From Rehmannia glutinosa (Eukaryota > Streptophyta > Magnoliopsida > Lamiales > Orobanchaceae): a stretch of DNA of 64,000 nucleotides. This document shows positions 44,385 to 56,100 of this stretch, piece by piece. Position 1 is the first letter of the stretch; each line of letters begins with the position of its first letter. The notes beneath the pieces are model-generated. The model was not told the origin of the DNA. It saw nothing but the letters and a program-made list of their open reading frames with translations, and searched no databases. The position numbers and the translations under genes are program-made. Location: positions 4,154,001-4,218,000 of the forward strand of contig CM071929.1 in NCBI GenBank assembly GCA_016081115.2, read 5' to 3'.

Positions 44385-47300
44385 TGTATATGTGTGGAAC
44401 TATAGGGGTTTGGGAGGACCTCTACAATTCCCAATGAAGGAGGCTTTGAGACTCCATCTCCGGATATTGTGTTCTTATGTGAAACTAAAAAAGAAAACTT
44501 TTATTAGTACGGTGTGTAGAAAGTTTGAAGTTGGAAGATAAATGGTTTTGTTTTGATCCGTGTGGTAAAAGTGGTGGTCTTTTTGTCATTGGTCGAAAAA
44601 GTTAAAATCAAACAAATTTGCGCCTCTAATTTTTGTGTTGAGTTGGAAACGAGAATGGGGGGTTCTAATAAAAGTGTTTGGTTTGTTTTTTTATTTTATG
44701 CTAAGATCTTGATTCTAATGTTAGAAAATCTCAATGGAACTTTATTGAAGAGGCTAAAGGAAAATGGGGAAGCTTTGGTTACTCGGAGGGGATTTTAATG
44801 ACTTGAGAGATCATGATGAGAAAAAAGGGGAAGTATTCAAGTGCGGAAACTAGAGCTTCAATAATTTTATTGGGAATATGAGTATGGGGGAAATTGGCTT
44901 CAAATGGCATCTTTTTACTTGGTCTAACAATAGGGAAGGAAGGGTTTGTTGAAGAGCGTTTGGATCGCATCTTTGGATCCCTGATTGGATTCTTAAATTT
45001 CCCAGTCACGATGGTTACTCATATTGAGAAACAAGCTTCGGATCACAATCTGCTTCTTTTTAATCTCAACCGAATGTGGGTAAAGGGCAAAAAGATTTTC
45101 TTTCGACAAAAAATGGATTGGATGGAAGGGAGTGGATGAAATTGTGGAGAAGGCCGGAATACTAATGTCGGGGGCACTCAAATGTACCAAATCCGAGAGA
45201 AAGATAGCGAACTATAGAATGGCCTTCATTTTGTGGAATAAAAGTCAGAAATCAAATGCCCGCAAGACCATTGAGAAGTGTAAGGAAAGGTTGTCGATTT
45301 TGAAAAAGCAAGAAGGGCCAGGTATCCGGAAAGAATGGTCTCGGCTTCGAGTGGTTACGGCTAAGGCATACAAAGATGAGGAGATCTTTTGGAGCCAAAA
45401 ATCCAGAATTACTTGGCTTAAGGAAGGTGATAAAAACTCCAAATTTTTTCATGCCTATACCATTCAAAGGAGAAAAATCAATTGTATTGAAAAGCTCATT
45501 AGGGAGAATGGGCGATTTGTAATACCCCCGAGGATGTGGAAGCGAAATCTGCGGTTTCTATGCCAAGTTGTTTAAATCGGCTAACCCCTGGATGAGAGGA
45601 TTCTTGAAGGTATTCCCCAATCTATATCAACTACAATGAACCAAGATCTGATCAAACCTGTGGAAGATGTGGAGATCAAAAGGGCCCTTTTCGATTTCAA
45701 CCCCAATAAAGCCCCCGGGCTTGATGGTATGACTCCTCTTTTTTTCCCAAAGATTTTGGCCCATTATTCTTTGAAAATATGTGTTCTGCTTTGTTAAGTC
45801 TTTTTTTCATTAATGGGAAAATGATAAAGAGTTGGAACCATCTTGTCATTACTCGATTCCCAAAGTGAGAAACCCCACCTCGATGAACCAATTTCGCCCA
45901 ATCAGTCTCTGTAATGTTACATACAAGATTATTTCCAAAATTATTGCAATCGATAAAAACTTTTTTGGATAGTTGCATTAGCGTTAATCATCCGTCTTCA
46001 TTCCAGGTAGACACATTATTGATAATGTGGCCATCACGCATGAATGTATTCACTTTATTAATGGGTCGAACAACAAAAAATCATTTATGGCTCTTAAGCT
46101 CGACATGTCCAAAGCCTATGATAGAGTGGAATGGAAATTTTTGAGTATGATTCTTTGTAAAATGGGTTTTGATCTGATGTTTGTTCATTGGATTATCATG
46201 TGCATTAATTCTTCTTCCTTTTCTTTTAATATCAATGGTAATGTGTCTGGTTTTGTTACTCCCTCTAGAGGTATTAGACAAGGGGACCCCCTTTCCCCTT
46301 ACTTGTTCATCATCATGTCCGAGGCCCTCTTGAATTTAATTAAGAAAGCTCAATCTCGATCTTTTTTCAAGGTATTAGAATTTGCAAAGGCAGCTCCATG
46401 GTTACTCATTTATTTTTTGCCGATGATTCAATTCTCTTCTGTGAAGCTAATGCTCAACAAGCTTGCATTGTCAATGATATTCTTGAGTTGTACTGTAAAG
46501 TGTCTGGCCAAGTGGTCAATTTGGAAAAATCATCAGTTTTGTTTAGTAAAAATACCTCCTCCTCTAGTAAAAAGATATTTGTGAGATTCTAAAGGGTGTT
46601 AAAATTCAAGGGAGTGCTAAGTATCTTGGCCTCCTACGGTAATTGGAAGATCTAAGAAGGATGTCTTTAAATATGTGGTCGATAATGTTAAAAAAGAATT
46701 CTGGGTGGAGTAATTTTTTTTTGTCCCAAACGGTAGAGAAGTGCTTATCAAAGCGGTGTTGAATGCCTTGCCTAATTACGTTATGTCGTGTTTTAAAATT
46801 CCTTTATCTATCTCGTAAGGAGATTAATCAAGTTGTGGCTAATTTTTGTGGGATGGGGCAAAGGGGAAAAGAAAAACACACTGGCAGCTGGGATAAACCG
46901 ACCCGAAGCAAAGAGTGCGGGGATTGGGATTTCATGATATTGCTCTTTTTAACAATGCCCTTCTAGCCAAGCAACTTTGGAGACTTGTAACCCAACCTAA
47001 CCTTCTGATTAGCAAAATTTTAAAGGCTAAGTATTTTCCTAAAGGGGGGTTGCTTGCTCTTTGAACCAAAAGGGGGGGACTCATGGCTTTGGAAAAGGCG
47101 GCTTAAAGCCAAATCTACTCTCGCATTGGGCATTAGATATAAGGTGGGGGATGGCAAGTCAATCCGTGTTTGGGAATCACCATGGATTCCTAATATTAAT
47201 TCTTTCAAAGTGGGGAGGAGAGGGAGCATAATTCGAGGTTTTTTGGGTGTGAGCTTCTTGAGCGGGGGGAGGAAGGCCGGGAACAGATCCGATTTTTAAA

Positions 47301-47991
47301 TGCTTCTCAAATGAAGATGCTAAATCCATTTTGCAGATTCCAATTTCTTCAACAGGTGAAAGAGATAGATTGGTATGGCATTGGGAGAAGAATGGCTTGT
47401 TCTCTGTTAAATCGATATTTAAAAGGCTGCAACATCTTAATAAAATTGAAAAAGATGTCCCTGAATCAAGTGCGGGCATGAAGCACTTGAGGTCATTCTG
47501 GAAAAGATCTTTGGAACTTGGAAGCGAAAGGAAAGGCTAAGCACTTCCTTTGGATATGTCTTAGCAACAATCTTCCTCTTGGAGACCAAATGGTGCGAAT
47601 GAGGCTGTCCTTCAGGAATTTGCCAGGTTTGTGGGCTTGCCCTTGAAACTCGCTCAAAGATCTTTTTTTCAATGTGATCGTGCAAAAATTGGTGTGGAAA
47701 ATTGTTGCGGTCAACTGGAATGGGACGGAGTGCTCTTCTTTTTGCATCAAGGAGTGGTGGGGGAATACGTATGCGCTTGATTCTAGTGAGACCTCGAAAC
47801 ATCATATACAACTTTCCACCTATATTCTTTGGTGGCTTTGGAAATCTCGCAATCTATGGATTTTTGAAAAAATTTGGAGGAATGAAAAAGACATTGCGGA
47901 CCGCGCGTTGAAGGAATGGCAGGAATTCTTGTTCGTTAAAAGTGTTGATGCTATTCAGATCGTTTACAACATTCATCCCCTTCTCGGATGA
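44385..47991 (+). pseudogene. LINE-3 ORF2 (endonuclease, RT, zf-RVT), frame-broken
   Basis: WNYRGLGGPLQFPMKEALRL opens the endonuclease, followed by VFLCETKK. ITWLKEGDKNSKFFHAYTIQ (45,405) precedes the RT core. The core has LDMSKAYDRVEWKFLSMILC and GIRQGDPLSPYLFIIMSEAL at 46,095-46,330, and FADDSILFCEAN at 46,412, with intact active-site aspartates. The zf-RVT part (RDRLVWHWEKNGLFSVKSIF, 47,350) leads to WWLWKSRNLWIFEKIW and a stop at 47,989. It is the best preserved RT of the three LINEs. Confidence 0.8.
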
Positions 47992-48245
47992 ACGTTTTTA
48001 TTCTTGTGGTACCTTTTTGATTCTTGTGGATTTTATTTGCTAGACCAAAAGAGTAGGATTATCCATCTAGATTATCTCTTTTGGCTTTAGATCGTTGGAA
48101 AATTGTAATTGGGATGACCAATTCCCGCAGCTCTAGTGTAGTCATGTTGGAAGTATGCGGTGGACTTGATTGTATGAACTTTGTATCATTTCGAGTTTAT
48201 TTTATAAAAGTCTATCGTTTGAGAAAAAAAAAAAATAAGTCATGA

Positions 48246-48980
48246 CTGGCAATTTTTATGTTTCTCTCCTCACCATTCAAGTTTTCTTTTTTCGAAAACT
48301 ACAAAAGATAAACCCTATTCTCGAGTGCTCTCATTGTCCCACTCTAGAAGATTATGGAGGAGGTAAACCGTGGGATATCTTCAACGAGTCGGGGTCCTAG
48401 GTTGTTTTAAACTAAGTCATTACACAAGAAATTCTCATCCAACTTGTTAAAGGGGGGATTCGAACCTCCACGCTATGGATGCCAAGCGAACATTACATCA
48501 CTCAAATCCTTTACAAATTGAGTAATGTCCGGGCGCATTTATGTTTTTCTTTTACATTAATTACGTGAAAGATGAAGAAGAGGAAGAGCTATAATTGGTA
48601 TGATTTTCACTGAGATATTTTATTTTTTTGCTTTTTTAAAAACTTAGAAATGAATTTTATTCTACGTATTTTCATCTGATATCAATTTTTTAGATTCTTT
48701 ACTTGAAAGTTAAAATAAGAAAAATGCATATTAAAATGTATTTATTTCACGTAACATGTAGTAGTATAATATTTCAAATATATTTATTTCAATACAGAAT
48801 TTTATAAAATATATTTTCGATATAATGAGATGGGTTTAAACCCAAACTCGTAATAAAAGCGTTTTCTTTGAAGTTTGAACCCGTAAAATCCCCTCGTAAA
48901 CTATTTTTTGCCTTTTCCCACTCAATATATGTTGTAGTAAAAATAACCAAATTGAAGATGTATTGCTTCTGGTTTTGGAA
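48246..48980. other. AT-rich spacer, B-box-like motif only
   Basis: No gene is visible. Around 48,455 the minus strand reads AGGTTCGAATCCCCC, which fits a Pol III B box, but no convincing A box or tRNA fold surrounds it. A SINE remnant is possible. Confidence 0.3.
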
Positions 48981-48990
48981 TTTCCTTTTT

Positions 48991-49856
48991 GGCAAAATTT
49001 TTTTTTTCCTTTATCCGAGGTTACTTTGAGATTTGGTCCTTTTTCTTTTTATTTTTACTTTTTGGTCAAGATTACTGCTATAGGCGGTAATAAAAAGCAT
49101 AGAACTTTTTTGCAAAATAAAAAATATTTAAAAAAAATCTAAAAATGAAAGAAAATACTGAAATTTGTTTTTGAAAAATCCTTTGTTTTAAATTCTAAAA
49201 ATTGCCCCAAAACCGGGATATTAAAATCTGAATATTTTTAGAAAATACAGAATTTTTAAAACAAATTTCAAAATTTTAAAAAGAGTTTTGAGTTTTTTTT
49301 TTTTTTTGGAATTAAAATATTTTAAATAAATGTATTTTTTTAAAAATGATTTATAGTTTTTCAATAAGTTTCATATTTTATTATTATAATTTTTGGATAA
49401 AATAATTTTGATTTTTATTACTTTTTTAGTTTTTAAACAAATGATCGATTTTATATATTTTAACTTTTAGATTTTTCAATAATTTTGGATATTTTTTATA
49501 ATTTTTTAATTAATTGAAAATAATTTTAAATTTTATTGAAATAATTTTCAAATTTATTAGATAATTTTTTTCGTTTTTCAAAAACTTTAAATTTCCCTCC
49601 ATTTTGCCATGTAGGATTAATTTTCATCCAAAACAATCCACAAGTCTGCCAAGTCAACAAAAAATGTGATTAAATTAAAATTTTCGAAAATAAAAATGCC
49701 ACATCATCGTAGCAGTCAAGATTACCTCGCTATAGGGGTAATAGGATCAATCTCAAATATTTATACGAAAAAGGACTAATTGTAAAAAGTAAGAAGAAAA
49801 AGGACCAAATCTCAAAGTAGTTCCCCAGGATAAAGGGCGAAAAAAAAAAATTTGCC
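48991..49856. mobile_element. MULE-type MITE with long inverted ends and a 10-bp duplication
   Basis: TTTCCTTTTT lies at 48,981-48,990 and again at 49,857-49,866. The 866-bp element has inverted ends of roughly 80-100 bp: GGCAAAATTTTTTTTTTCCT ... CTTTGAGATTTGGTCCTTTT at the left, and the same order with small indels read from the right. It carries no transposase; the middle is AT-rich. Long ends plus a 9-10 bp duplication are typical of Mutator-like elements. The low complexity of the flank is a caution. Confidence 0.7.
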
Positions 49857-49866
49857 TTTCCTTTTT

Positions 49867-50308
49867 TCCCCCTTTACTTACGAGGTCACTGGAAAAAGAT
49901 TTTTGTTAGTTATCTTAATATAACTATTGACTCATGATTATAATTTTGAAGCTAATTGATAAAACAAGAAATGAATTTTTCTAGAACAAATTTCATTAGT
50001 GATTATGAGTTAAAAATTTGTTTTAAGGGTGATTCAAAGAACGAATAGGCCGAACTTATTCTAATAGAAGTCCCCGAAGTCATGAGTTTGGTAAGAGCAT
50101 CTACAGCTTAGCCTCTAGAAGGCCCCTAATTAAGCTCAGCTTTCTAGAAGGACGAATAAGAGCTCAGTTCTGTCATAAATTCATATAAGATATTTTAATT
50201 AGATAAGATTTGGTAAAAAACTCTGGCACATCCGCGTAACGGGCATATTTCCATAATTGTTCCCATATTTTCCGAAAACCCTAATTAAGATGCTCTATAA
50301 ATACATCC
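49867..50308. other. Intergenic, nothing recognised
   Basis: AT-rich sequence without recognisable motifs. Confidence 0.4.
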
Positions 50309-50316
50309 TTATCAGG

Positions 50317-50493
50317 CAATGACGTAGCCAGAAATTATTACGGGATGAGCCGATACACAAAATTGTGATAGACTAGATAAAAAAAAACTAAAAAAATAAA
50401 CATAAATATTAACTAAATTTCTTTTTTTAAAAAAATTTACCTAGTAAAAAATTAAAAAATGGGGGGAGGGGGGTTCCCCCATCTCCGCCAATG
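50317..50493. mobile_element. Short hAT-type MITE with perfect 8-bp duplication
   Basis: TTATCAGG lies at 50,309-50,316 and 50,494-50,501. The ends are CAATGACGTAGCC and, reverse complemented, CATTGGCGGAGAT. The right end has a G-run and C-run (GGGGGGAGGGGGG). It is 177 bp long and non-coding. Confidence 0.75.
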
Positions 50494-50501
50494 TTATCAG
50501 G

Positions 50502-51738
50502 TATGAATTACATTAGATACTTTATAAACTTTTACTGATAAATTGCTCTATTTACTCTCTTCCTTTGATTATATCCTGATTTGAGCGTCGGAGAAGGTAC
50601 ACTAAAGCAACTCTCCGGCCCCCATTTTGCAGGTCATTCTCCGGAGTTTGGTGGAGATCAGCGGAGGTGGTGGTGGAAATTTTTGGTCGAACCAAAGGGT
50701 TTTTCAATATAGGCAACCGGACAGTAGCTTTATTGTGAATATGGGATAGACTTGGGCAAATGGACTATGCTCAAAGACATTTTACATGCTAATTTAATTA
50801 TTAATGGTATGCAGAAAATTTAACCTATAAATAAATTAAGGAAAAACATAAAATACGAGATTTCAATTTGTTTATTTTTTTATCTTTTTCCATGCTCAGT
50901 CCACCGCTGTCTTACTGTTTCCACTGAACCTGGACCCCTCTGTCGTTACTTAATTAGAAGGGCCCACTTAATCTTATTGTTGGTTCACGGCACATGGGAA
51001 ACCTGGGAAAAAATATTATGGCTTATGCCTTGCGATTATTCAATTATCAAGACCTAATTTTTTTTTTTTTTTTTTTTTGAGGGAAAAAAAAAAGTTTAAA
51101 GTTTATTATTTTTGTGGAAATTAAGTTCAGCCGAACCTCACCAATTAAATGATCATAGAATGTCTTGATCACGAAAATTACGACTCCTAAAAATATTTTA
51201 GCCTCTTAACTACTGGAATTAGCCCATGGCCACTACTTGATACCATGATACGACGGCGCTTCGGATTCAAGACTGTAATAACGGGACCGAACATTTTATA
51301 ATGTAAAAATTGAATATTTTAGCCTCTTGATAGCATAGAGTACTTCATCCATGTATAACTGATCCAGTCCTATATGTGCATTGGGTTTTTTCATAATGGT
51401 TATTTTATTCAACATTAAAAAGGAATAAGAAAACTTAACTTTAATATCAAATATATTAATATTAGTTAGTCCCCTTGCTATATATTGAGGGGGGAGTTAA
51501 TTTTAATTTTTTTATATGCATAGGTTGGTGCGCTTATATACGAGTATTCACCCTTCCCTATCACAATGCATTTTAAAGTCATGAGCTGCAAATGCATCAT
51601 TTTATAAAACAAAGACAGTGTATTATTTTTTTAAATGTACACTTGTATAATTATACATGTGAGATCAACATTATATTTTAATGGTAGAAACTTGTGCGTT
51701 CAACAATTGACCCGAATTCCATTGACCTAGAACCAAAT
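50502..51738. other. Intergenic, nothing recognised
   Basis: No conserved frame. Includes a T-run of about 20 bases at 51,060 and an A-run next to it. Confidence 0.4.
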
Positions 51739-51746
51739 CTCACATG

Positions 51747-52306
51747 CAGGGCGGCCTTGGGGGTGGGGGGTGATCGCAAGGGCCCCAAAAATATATATGA
51801 GTATATATACATATATATAAGTACATATATAATTTATTATATTTGTAAATTTTGTAAAAGAAAATATTGGTTTGGTAATAAAAATTGCTTAATCGATTGA
51901 GGCCCATATAATATTTAATTGAAAAAAATAATTTCCAAAAAATAAAAAAAAGTAGGAAGATCATCCAATATTTTCTCCAATTTCTAGAATTATCTTCTGC
52001 ATTTTTTTCTCTCATACAACTAGACTGCAACAACAGATCTCTCGGCAGAAAAAAGTTTTCCAAAACTTGATTTCAAAGATCTTTTGTTGATTTTGCTTCG
52101 CAAAATGCTAGAATATCAAAATTTATAAATAATTATTTGATTGTTTTTTGGTAAGTTTGCCAGTGGTGTACTATTTCAAGTTTCAATACTTTGGATGGTG
52201 AAAAATGAAAAATTGCATGTGTAATATTCTTATTTTTCTATCTCTATAAAAGCTTCTTTTTTTTTTCTTTTTGCCATGGGCCCCCGAAAGGTCAGGGCTT
52301 GCCCTG
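51747..52306. mobile_element. Non-autonomous hAT-type element with CAGGGC ends
   Basis: CTCACATG flanks it exactly (51,739-51,746 and 52,307-52,314). The ends are CAGGGCGGCCTTGG and, reverse complemented, CAGGGCAAGCCCTGACC, with GGGCCCC motifs just inside. The length is 560 bp and there is no transposase. CAGGG ends with an 8-bp duplication suit the TTF/ZMYM-type hAT group. Confidence 0.82.
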
Positions 52307-52463
52307 CTCACATGTAACACCCCTCTCAAGACCTTGTACTAAAAAAACAATTAGCCCGAATTCAATCTCATGTGTATGTGTATTTTATTCTCTCGTGTAC
52401 CCATTCAAAAAAAAAATTGTGCATGTGACATAATCAAATGTAATATTAAGTATTACATGGAAC

Positions 52464-54356
52464 TAGAGATGTTAAACGGACTGGCCCTAGCCCTATAGGG
52501 CCAGCCCTAACGGGCTTCGGATTAAACGGGCCACTTTAATACGGACTGGAAAATGTGAACCTAACCCTAATCCTAGCGGGCTTCGGGCTAAACGGGCCAC
52601 TATCGGGCTACAACCCAAAAAAAAATTATATATAAACCTAAAATTTTAAATTAAGCATGTATAACATTAACATTCAAATTTAATATGCAAAACTAAATGA
52701 TCCACAATAATAAAGTGACACAAAGTTTATAGTTGCATATATGGATAAAGTCTTAAAAGTTCAAATTACAAAAATTCAAATACAATTCAAACATCATCAT
52801 CAATAACATTCGATCCTTTCTAGGACAAAGTATCATCTTCTAATTCTTCTTCATCTAAAATATATAAAACAACAAAAAAATAAATTGTTAGTAAGAAGTT
52901 TATCTATATGTCTATATAATTGAAATCAAATAGTAAAATAAAACTTTAATAATCTTACCATCAACAAACCCTTGTAACCAACTACGGGTACAAAGAATAG
53001 CATGCACATTATTACCAAGAAGTCGACTTCTATATTTAGTGAGAACACAAGCCCCTATGCTAAATGCATACTCGGATGCTTCACGGTGGTGATAGGAATA
53101 CTTAATATATCACATGCCATAATTGATAATGCTGGACATCGCTTCTTATAATTTTTCCAAAAATTCTAAAACATATAAATTTGGAAAATATTAAAAAAAA
53201 GTGGGGGCTCATCCAAATATTGATCCAATGCAAACTTTTCATTTTGGCAATTTGATACTTTACTCGCAATCTTGCATAACGTAAACAAAATGAAATAAAC
53301 AAATAAGAAAAAGAAACAATTAATGAAACAAACAAATAATGAATATGTCATATAAATATAAGTCAAAATAAATACTCACATCATACAAACTATCATCAAC
53401 TTGTTCCTTTTCGTTCCCACCAAATTTGAACCCGAAGCAAAAGATGATAAAATTGGAGTACTTTGGAAGCTACTTTCACTTGGTTGAGTAGAGGACATCC
53501 ACTTCGTATACTCACCAAAAAGCATTTGCAAGTTGCTTCTAATATTATCAAGTTGGGAGTAACAATATTTTATCATTCCCAATTTTGCCCGAGGATCAAG
53601 CACCGCCCAAATGCAAGCACCACGCGTAATCACTCCAATACTTATCAAAATTTTCTTTCATTTTCAAATATGAGTTTCGAATGTCTTCATCTTCGCTCTC
53701 CACATTTGCTTTCAAAAACACTCTATTTTCCATATTTGCATGAAATACAAGTTGGAGGTCGGGTAAGAAGTTCCGTAAATTAAGTTTGTAATCACATAAA
53801 ATGAGCGTAAGAACTCACACATTTTTTCCCCTCTTGTCCACTCCTCATTTGTCGGGGCAAACTTATAATTTCTATCACTCAATTGAAGACTACTAAAGGC
53901 ACGCTTGTATTTAATTCCACTTTCATAGAGCGCGGAATAGCTGAAAGCAAAAACAACCTGGCCGAATTTACCAAGGCGGCCCATGGTAGTGGTGGGAGGC
54001 AGCTTGAGCAATGGCGCGACTCGATGCGATGTCCTATGGCGGGCGGGAACCGAGAGTTGAAAAGGGTTTCAAACTTTCAATTTCAATTTCATTAGGTTTT
54101 ACGTTTTACGGTTTTTTGTTTTGTCACTTTTGTGTTATCTTTTAGTTTACACTCTTTTATCTTTAAAACAAAAATATAAAAATAATAATAATAATAAATA
54201 AAACAGCTGGCCCGTGGGCCAGCCCATTTGGCCCGCGGGTTAATAGGTCTGGGCCAAAAAGCCAGGATTTTAAATGGGCCAGCATACAAAGGCCCTAACC
54301 CTGTATTTTTTGCGGTTTAAACGGGCTTGGTCCGGTCCTACCCGTTAACATCTCTA
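52464..54356 (-). mobile_element. hAT transposon with decayed RICESLEEPER-type transposase
   Basis: CATGGAAC occurs at 52,456-52,463 and 54,357-54,364. The inverted ends are TAGAGATGTTAAACGG and, reverse complemented, TAGAGATGTTAACGGG. GGGCC/GGCCC subterminal motifs are frequent on both sides. It is 1,893 bp, too short for a whole transposase gene, so part of the gene has been lost. Confidence 0.88.
52957..54011 (-). pseudogene. hAT transposase fragment (RICESLEEPER/DAYSLEEPER family)
   Basis: Minus-strand pieces in order: LSDRNYKFAPTNEEWTRGEK then FYVITNLIYGTSYPTSNLYF; AVLDPRAKLGMIKYCYSQLD then LFGEYTKW; and a C-terminal dimerisation region with SIGACVLTKYRSRLLGNNVH, AILCTRSWLQGFVDG. The N-terminal BED zinc finger and catalytic front part are missing, and frames are broken. 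It cannot catalyse transposition. Confidence 0.8.
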
Positions 54357-54364
54357 CATGGAAC

Positions 54365-54863
54365 CACAACAAAAACACACTTATGGGGAGGTCTTCTATT
54401 AGATGGTCTAACGGATCTACAGATCTAATTCTAACTCGATCCAGTGACCCACTCCCATATCCGGTGCAATTAATAAAGAAAATAGGCAAATCTCTCTCCA
54501 TGTGTCTCTTATCAGATCTGCGCGTATGCTCAATTGTCCCGCCACCGATATTTTTTGTTGAAATTGGTTTTTATAAATTGGGTTTTGACCCGATTTTGAC
54601 CAATTAATTAAGTGGGTTCATTTATTTGTTGTATGAAATAAATGAGATAAATGTAATCTATACCGCGAGTACATGAATTTAGCATTTTAAATTTCTCAAA
54701 ATCAATATCGGGTAAATGAAAACTAAATGCACAAAGTAAGTCACTTAAAAGACATTTTATTTGGAAATGTGATATGGTGGGAATGTGAAGAGATACACCC
54801 CACATAGGAAATAATGAGCAAATTTAGCTACCTCATATAGAACTTCACCAATAGTAAAGAATA
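54365..54863. other. Intergenic, nothing recognised
   Basis: AT-rich, no conserved frame or repeat. Confidence 0.4.
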
Positions 54864-54876
54864 ATCAAGTGGAGCT

Positions 54877-55577
54877 CCTCATGTTCTGAGTTCTAAAAAA
54901 AAATCTCTCTAACCCTTTTTCTCTTCCTTCTCTCTATAAAAAAGTCCTAACCCAAAATCTTTTTCCCCCTCCCTCTCTCCATCTCAACCGCCACCCTCTC
55001 GCTCCCCACTCCCCCTCCATGCTTCCTGTTGGAGGGTCAACGATGGTGGTCCCTTGTGACATCCGGAGGTGGCCGAAATTTTTGTTCCATGGTGAAAGCG
55101 GGTTGGAGCTTCACGGAGGTGTCTCGGAGCTGAGTAGACGATGGGCTGCAGCTGTAGATTTTGGTGTGGGAGAGACATTTTTCTTTTCTTTCTTTTTGTT
55201 TTTTTTTTCTCGTTTATTAGCTTTATATTGTTGTAGTTTTCTTATTTTGTTTGTCTTTTTTTTTCCCGGTTGATTTGCGAAAATCGTAGGCGGATCAATT
55301 TTATCTGTTCTGTAGTATGTAGTGGTTGCTCGTGCCCGGTTTTGGGTTTTTTTAGTGTGCTACAGTCTCCATTAAGGAGTGCTGAAGTCTCCCAACGTGG
55401 GAGTGATATAATTTTGGGTGTATAGTTTTTAGTTTGTGGAGTGGACTGAATTGGCTTGCCAATTCCCCACTTGGTTTTTATTTAGTCAATTCTCATAGTC
55501 ATTGGCTACGTTTGTAATTGTAATTCAGGTTTTGTTTGAGTTGTTTCTAATAAAATACTATCGTTCGAAAAAAAAAA
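54877..55577 (+). mobile_element. Poly(A) retroposon (non-coding, LINE-dependent?)
   Basis: ATCAAGTGGAGCT (54,864-54,876) and ATCAAGTAGAGCT (55,578-55,590) flank 0.7 kb ending in 11 A's. The 5' part is a pyrimidine-rich leader (CTCTCTAACCCTTTTTCTCT). The 3' tail ACTATCGTTCGAAAAA resembles the LINE-3 tail GTCTATCGTTTGAGAAAAA. An 84-codon frame from 55,019 is not recognisable. It is either a LINE deleted internally, a SINE-like parasite of LINE-3, or a processed transcript copy. Confidence 0.6.
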
Positions 55578-55590
55578 ATCAAGTAGAGCT

Positions 55591-56100
55591 TTTTTGTACC
55601 TTTAGTGGTAAACCAATTTTATTAGATTTTGACTTTCTCAAAGAGTACCGAAAATGGTGCCGAACACTGTCCAAGCTAGAGTCGGCCTTATTAGAGGCGC
55701 AATTTGCACTTTTGTAAATACGTGCGAAAATTCAGACTGATTATATAATTGGGACGAGAGTAAGGCAATGATTAAAGTGTGTTTTATTTAGGCATGAAAA
55801 GTCGAAAAGTTGAAGTCAGCAAATATGGCCCAGTGCTGTCCTTTTTGTTCAAAATATCAACTCAAGCTTAATGGCCATTAATCAATTCAACAGCTGATTA
55901 TTACTTTTCGAAAGTGTTCACATTGTGAACAAGTGGAGCCTGGAGGCCATCTAGTCATATGTTTTAGGTCTATGTCGAAATCAAAGTTGAATACATGCAC
56001 TTCATATTATCTTTGACATGAAATTTAATTACAATATTTGATCCTTAGTGAAAACTGAAACATATATAAATCCCTACTAAAAAACATGGAGAGAACTTAC
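55591..56100. other. Intergenic, nothing recognised
   Basis: No recognisable gene, RNA or repeat. Confidence 0.4.

Larger units (their letters stand above)
37948..48232 (+). mobile_element. LINE-3: L1-clade LINE containing a nested LTR-element/satellite block
   Basis: AAATAAGTCATGA occurs before a LINE-type 5' leader (37,931-37,943) and after the terminal A-run (48,233-48,245). One long insertion event is thus framed, although 38.15-42.75 kb inside is a different kind of DNA. ORF1 and ORF2 follow at 42.95-48.0 kb. ORF2 ends after zf-RVT without RNase H, unlike LINE-1 and LINE-2. The 3' untranslated region ends in TAAAAGTCTATCGTTTGAG plus A's. Confidence 0.75.

Noticed and set aside
48440..48560. 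Minus-strand AGGTTCGAATCCCCC, a tRNA-like B box (similar traces at 2,570 and 58,929)
   Set aside because: No acceptor stem, A box at proper spacing or clover-leaf could be made. A SINE remnant cannot be excluded, but no tRNA is called.
53463..53783. 106-codon plus-strand frame within the hAT element
   Set aside because: It is opposite the recognisable transposase pieces and has no similarity of its own.
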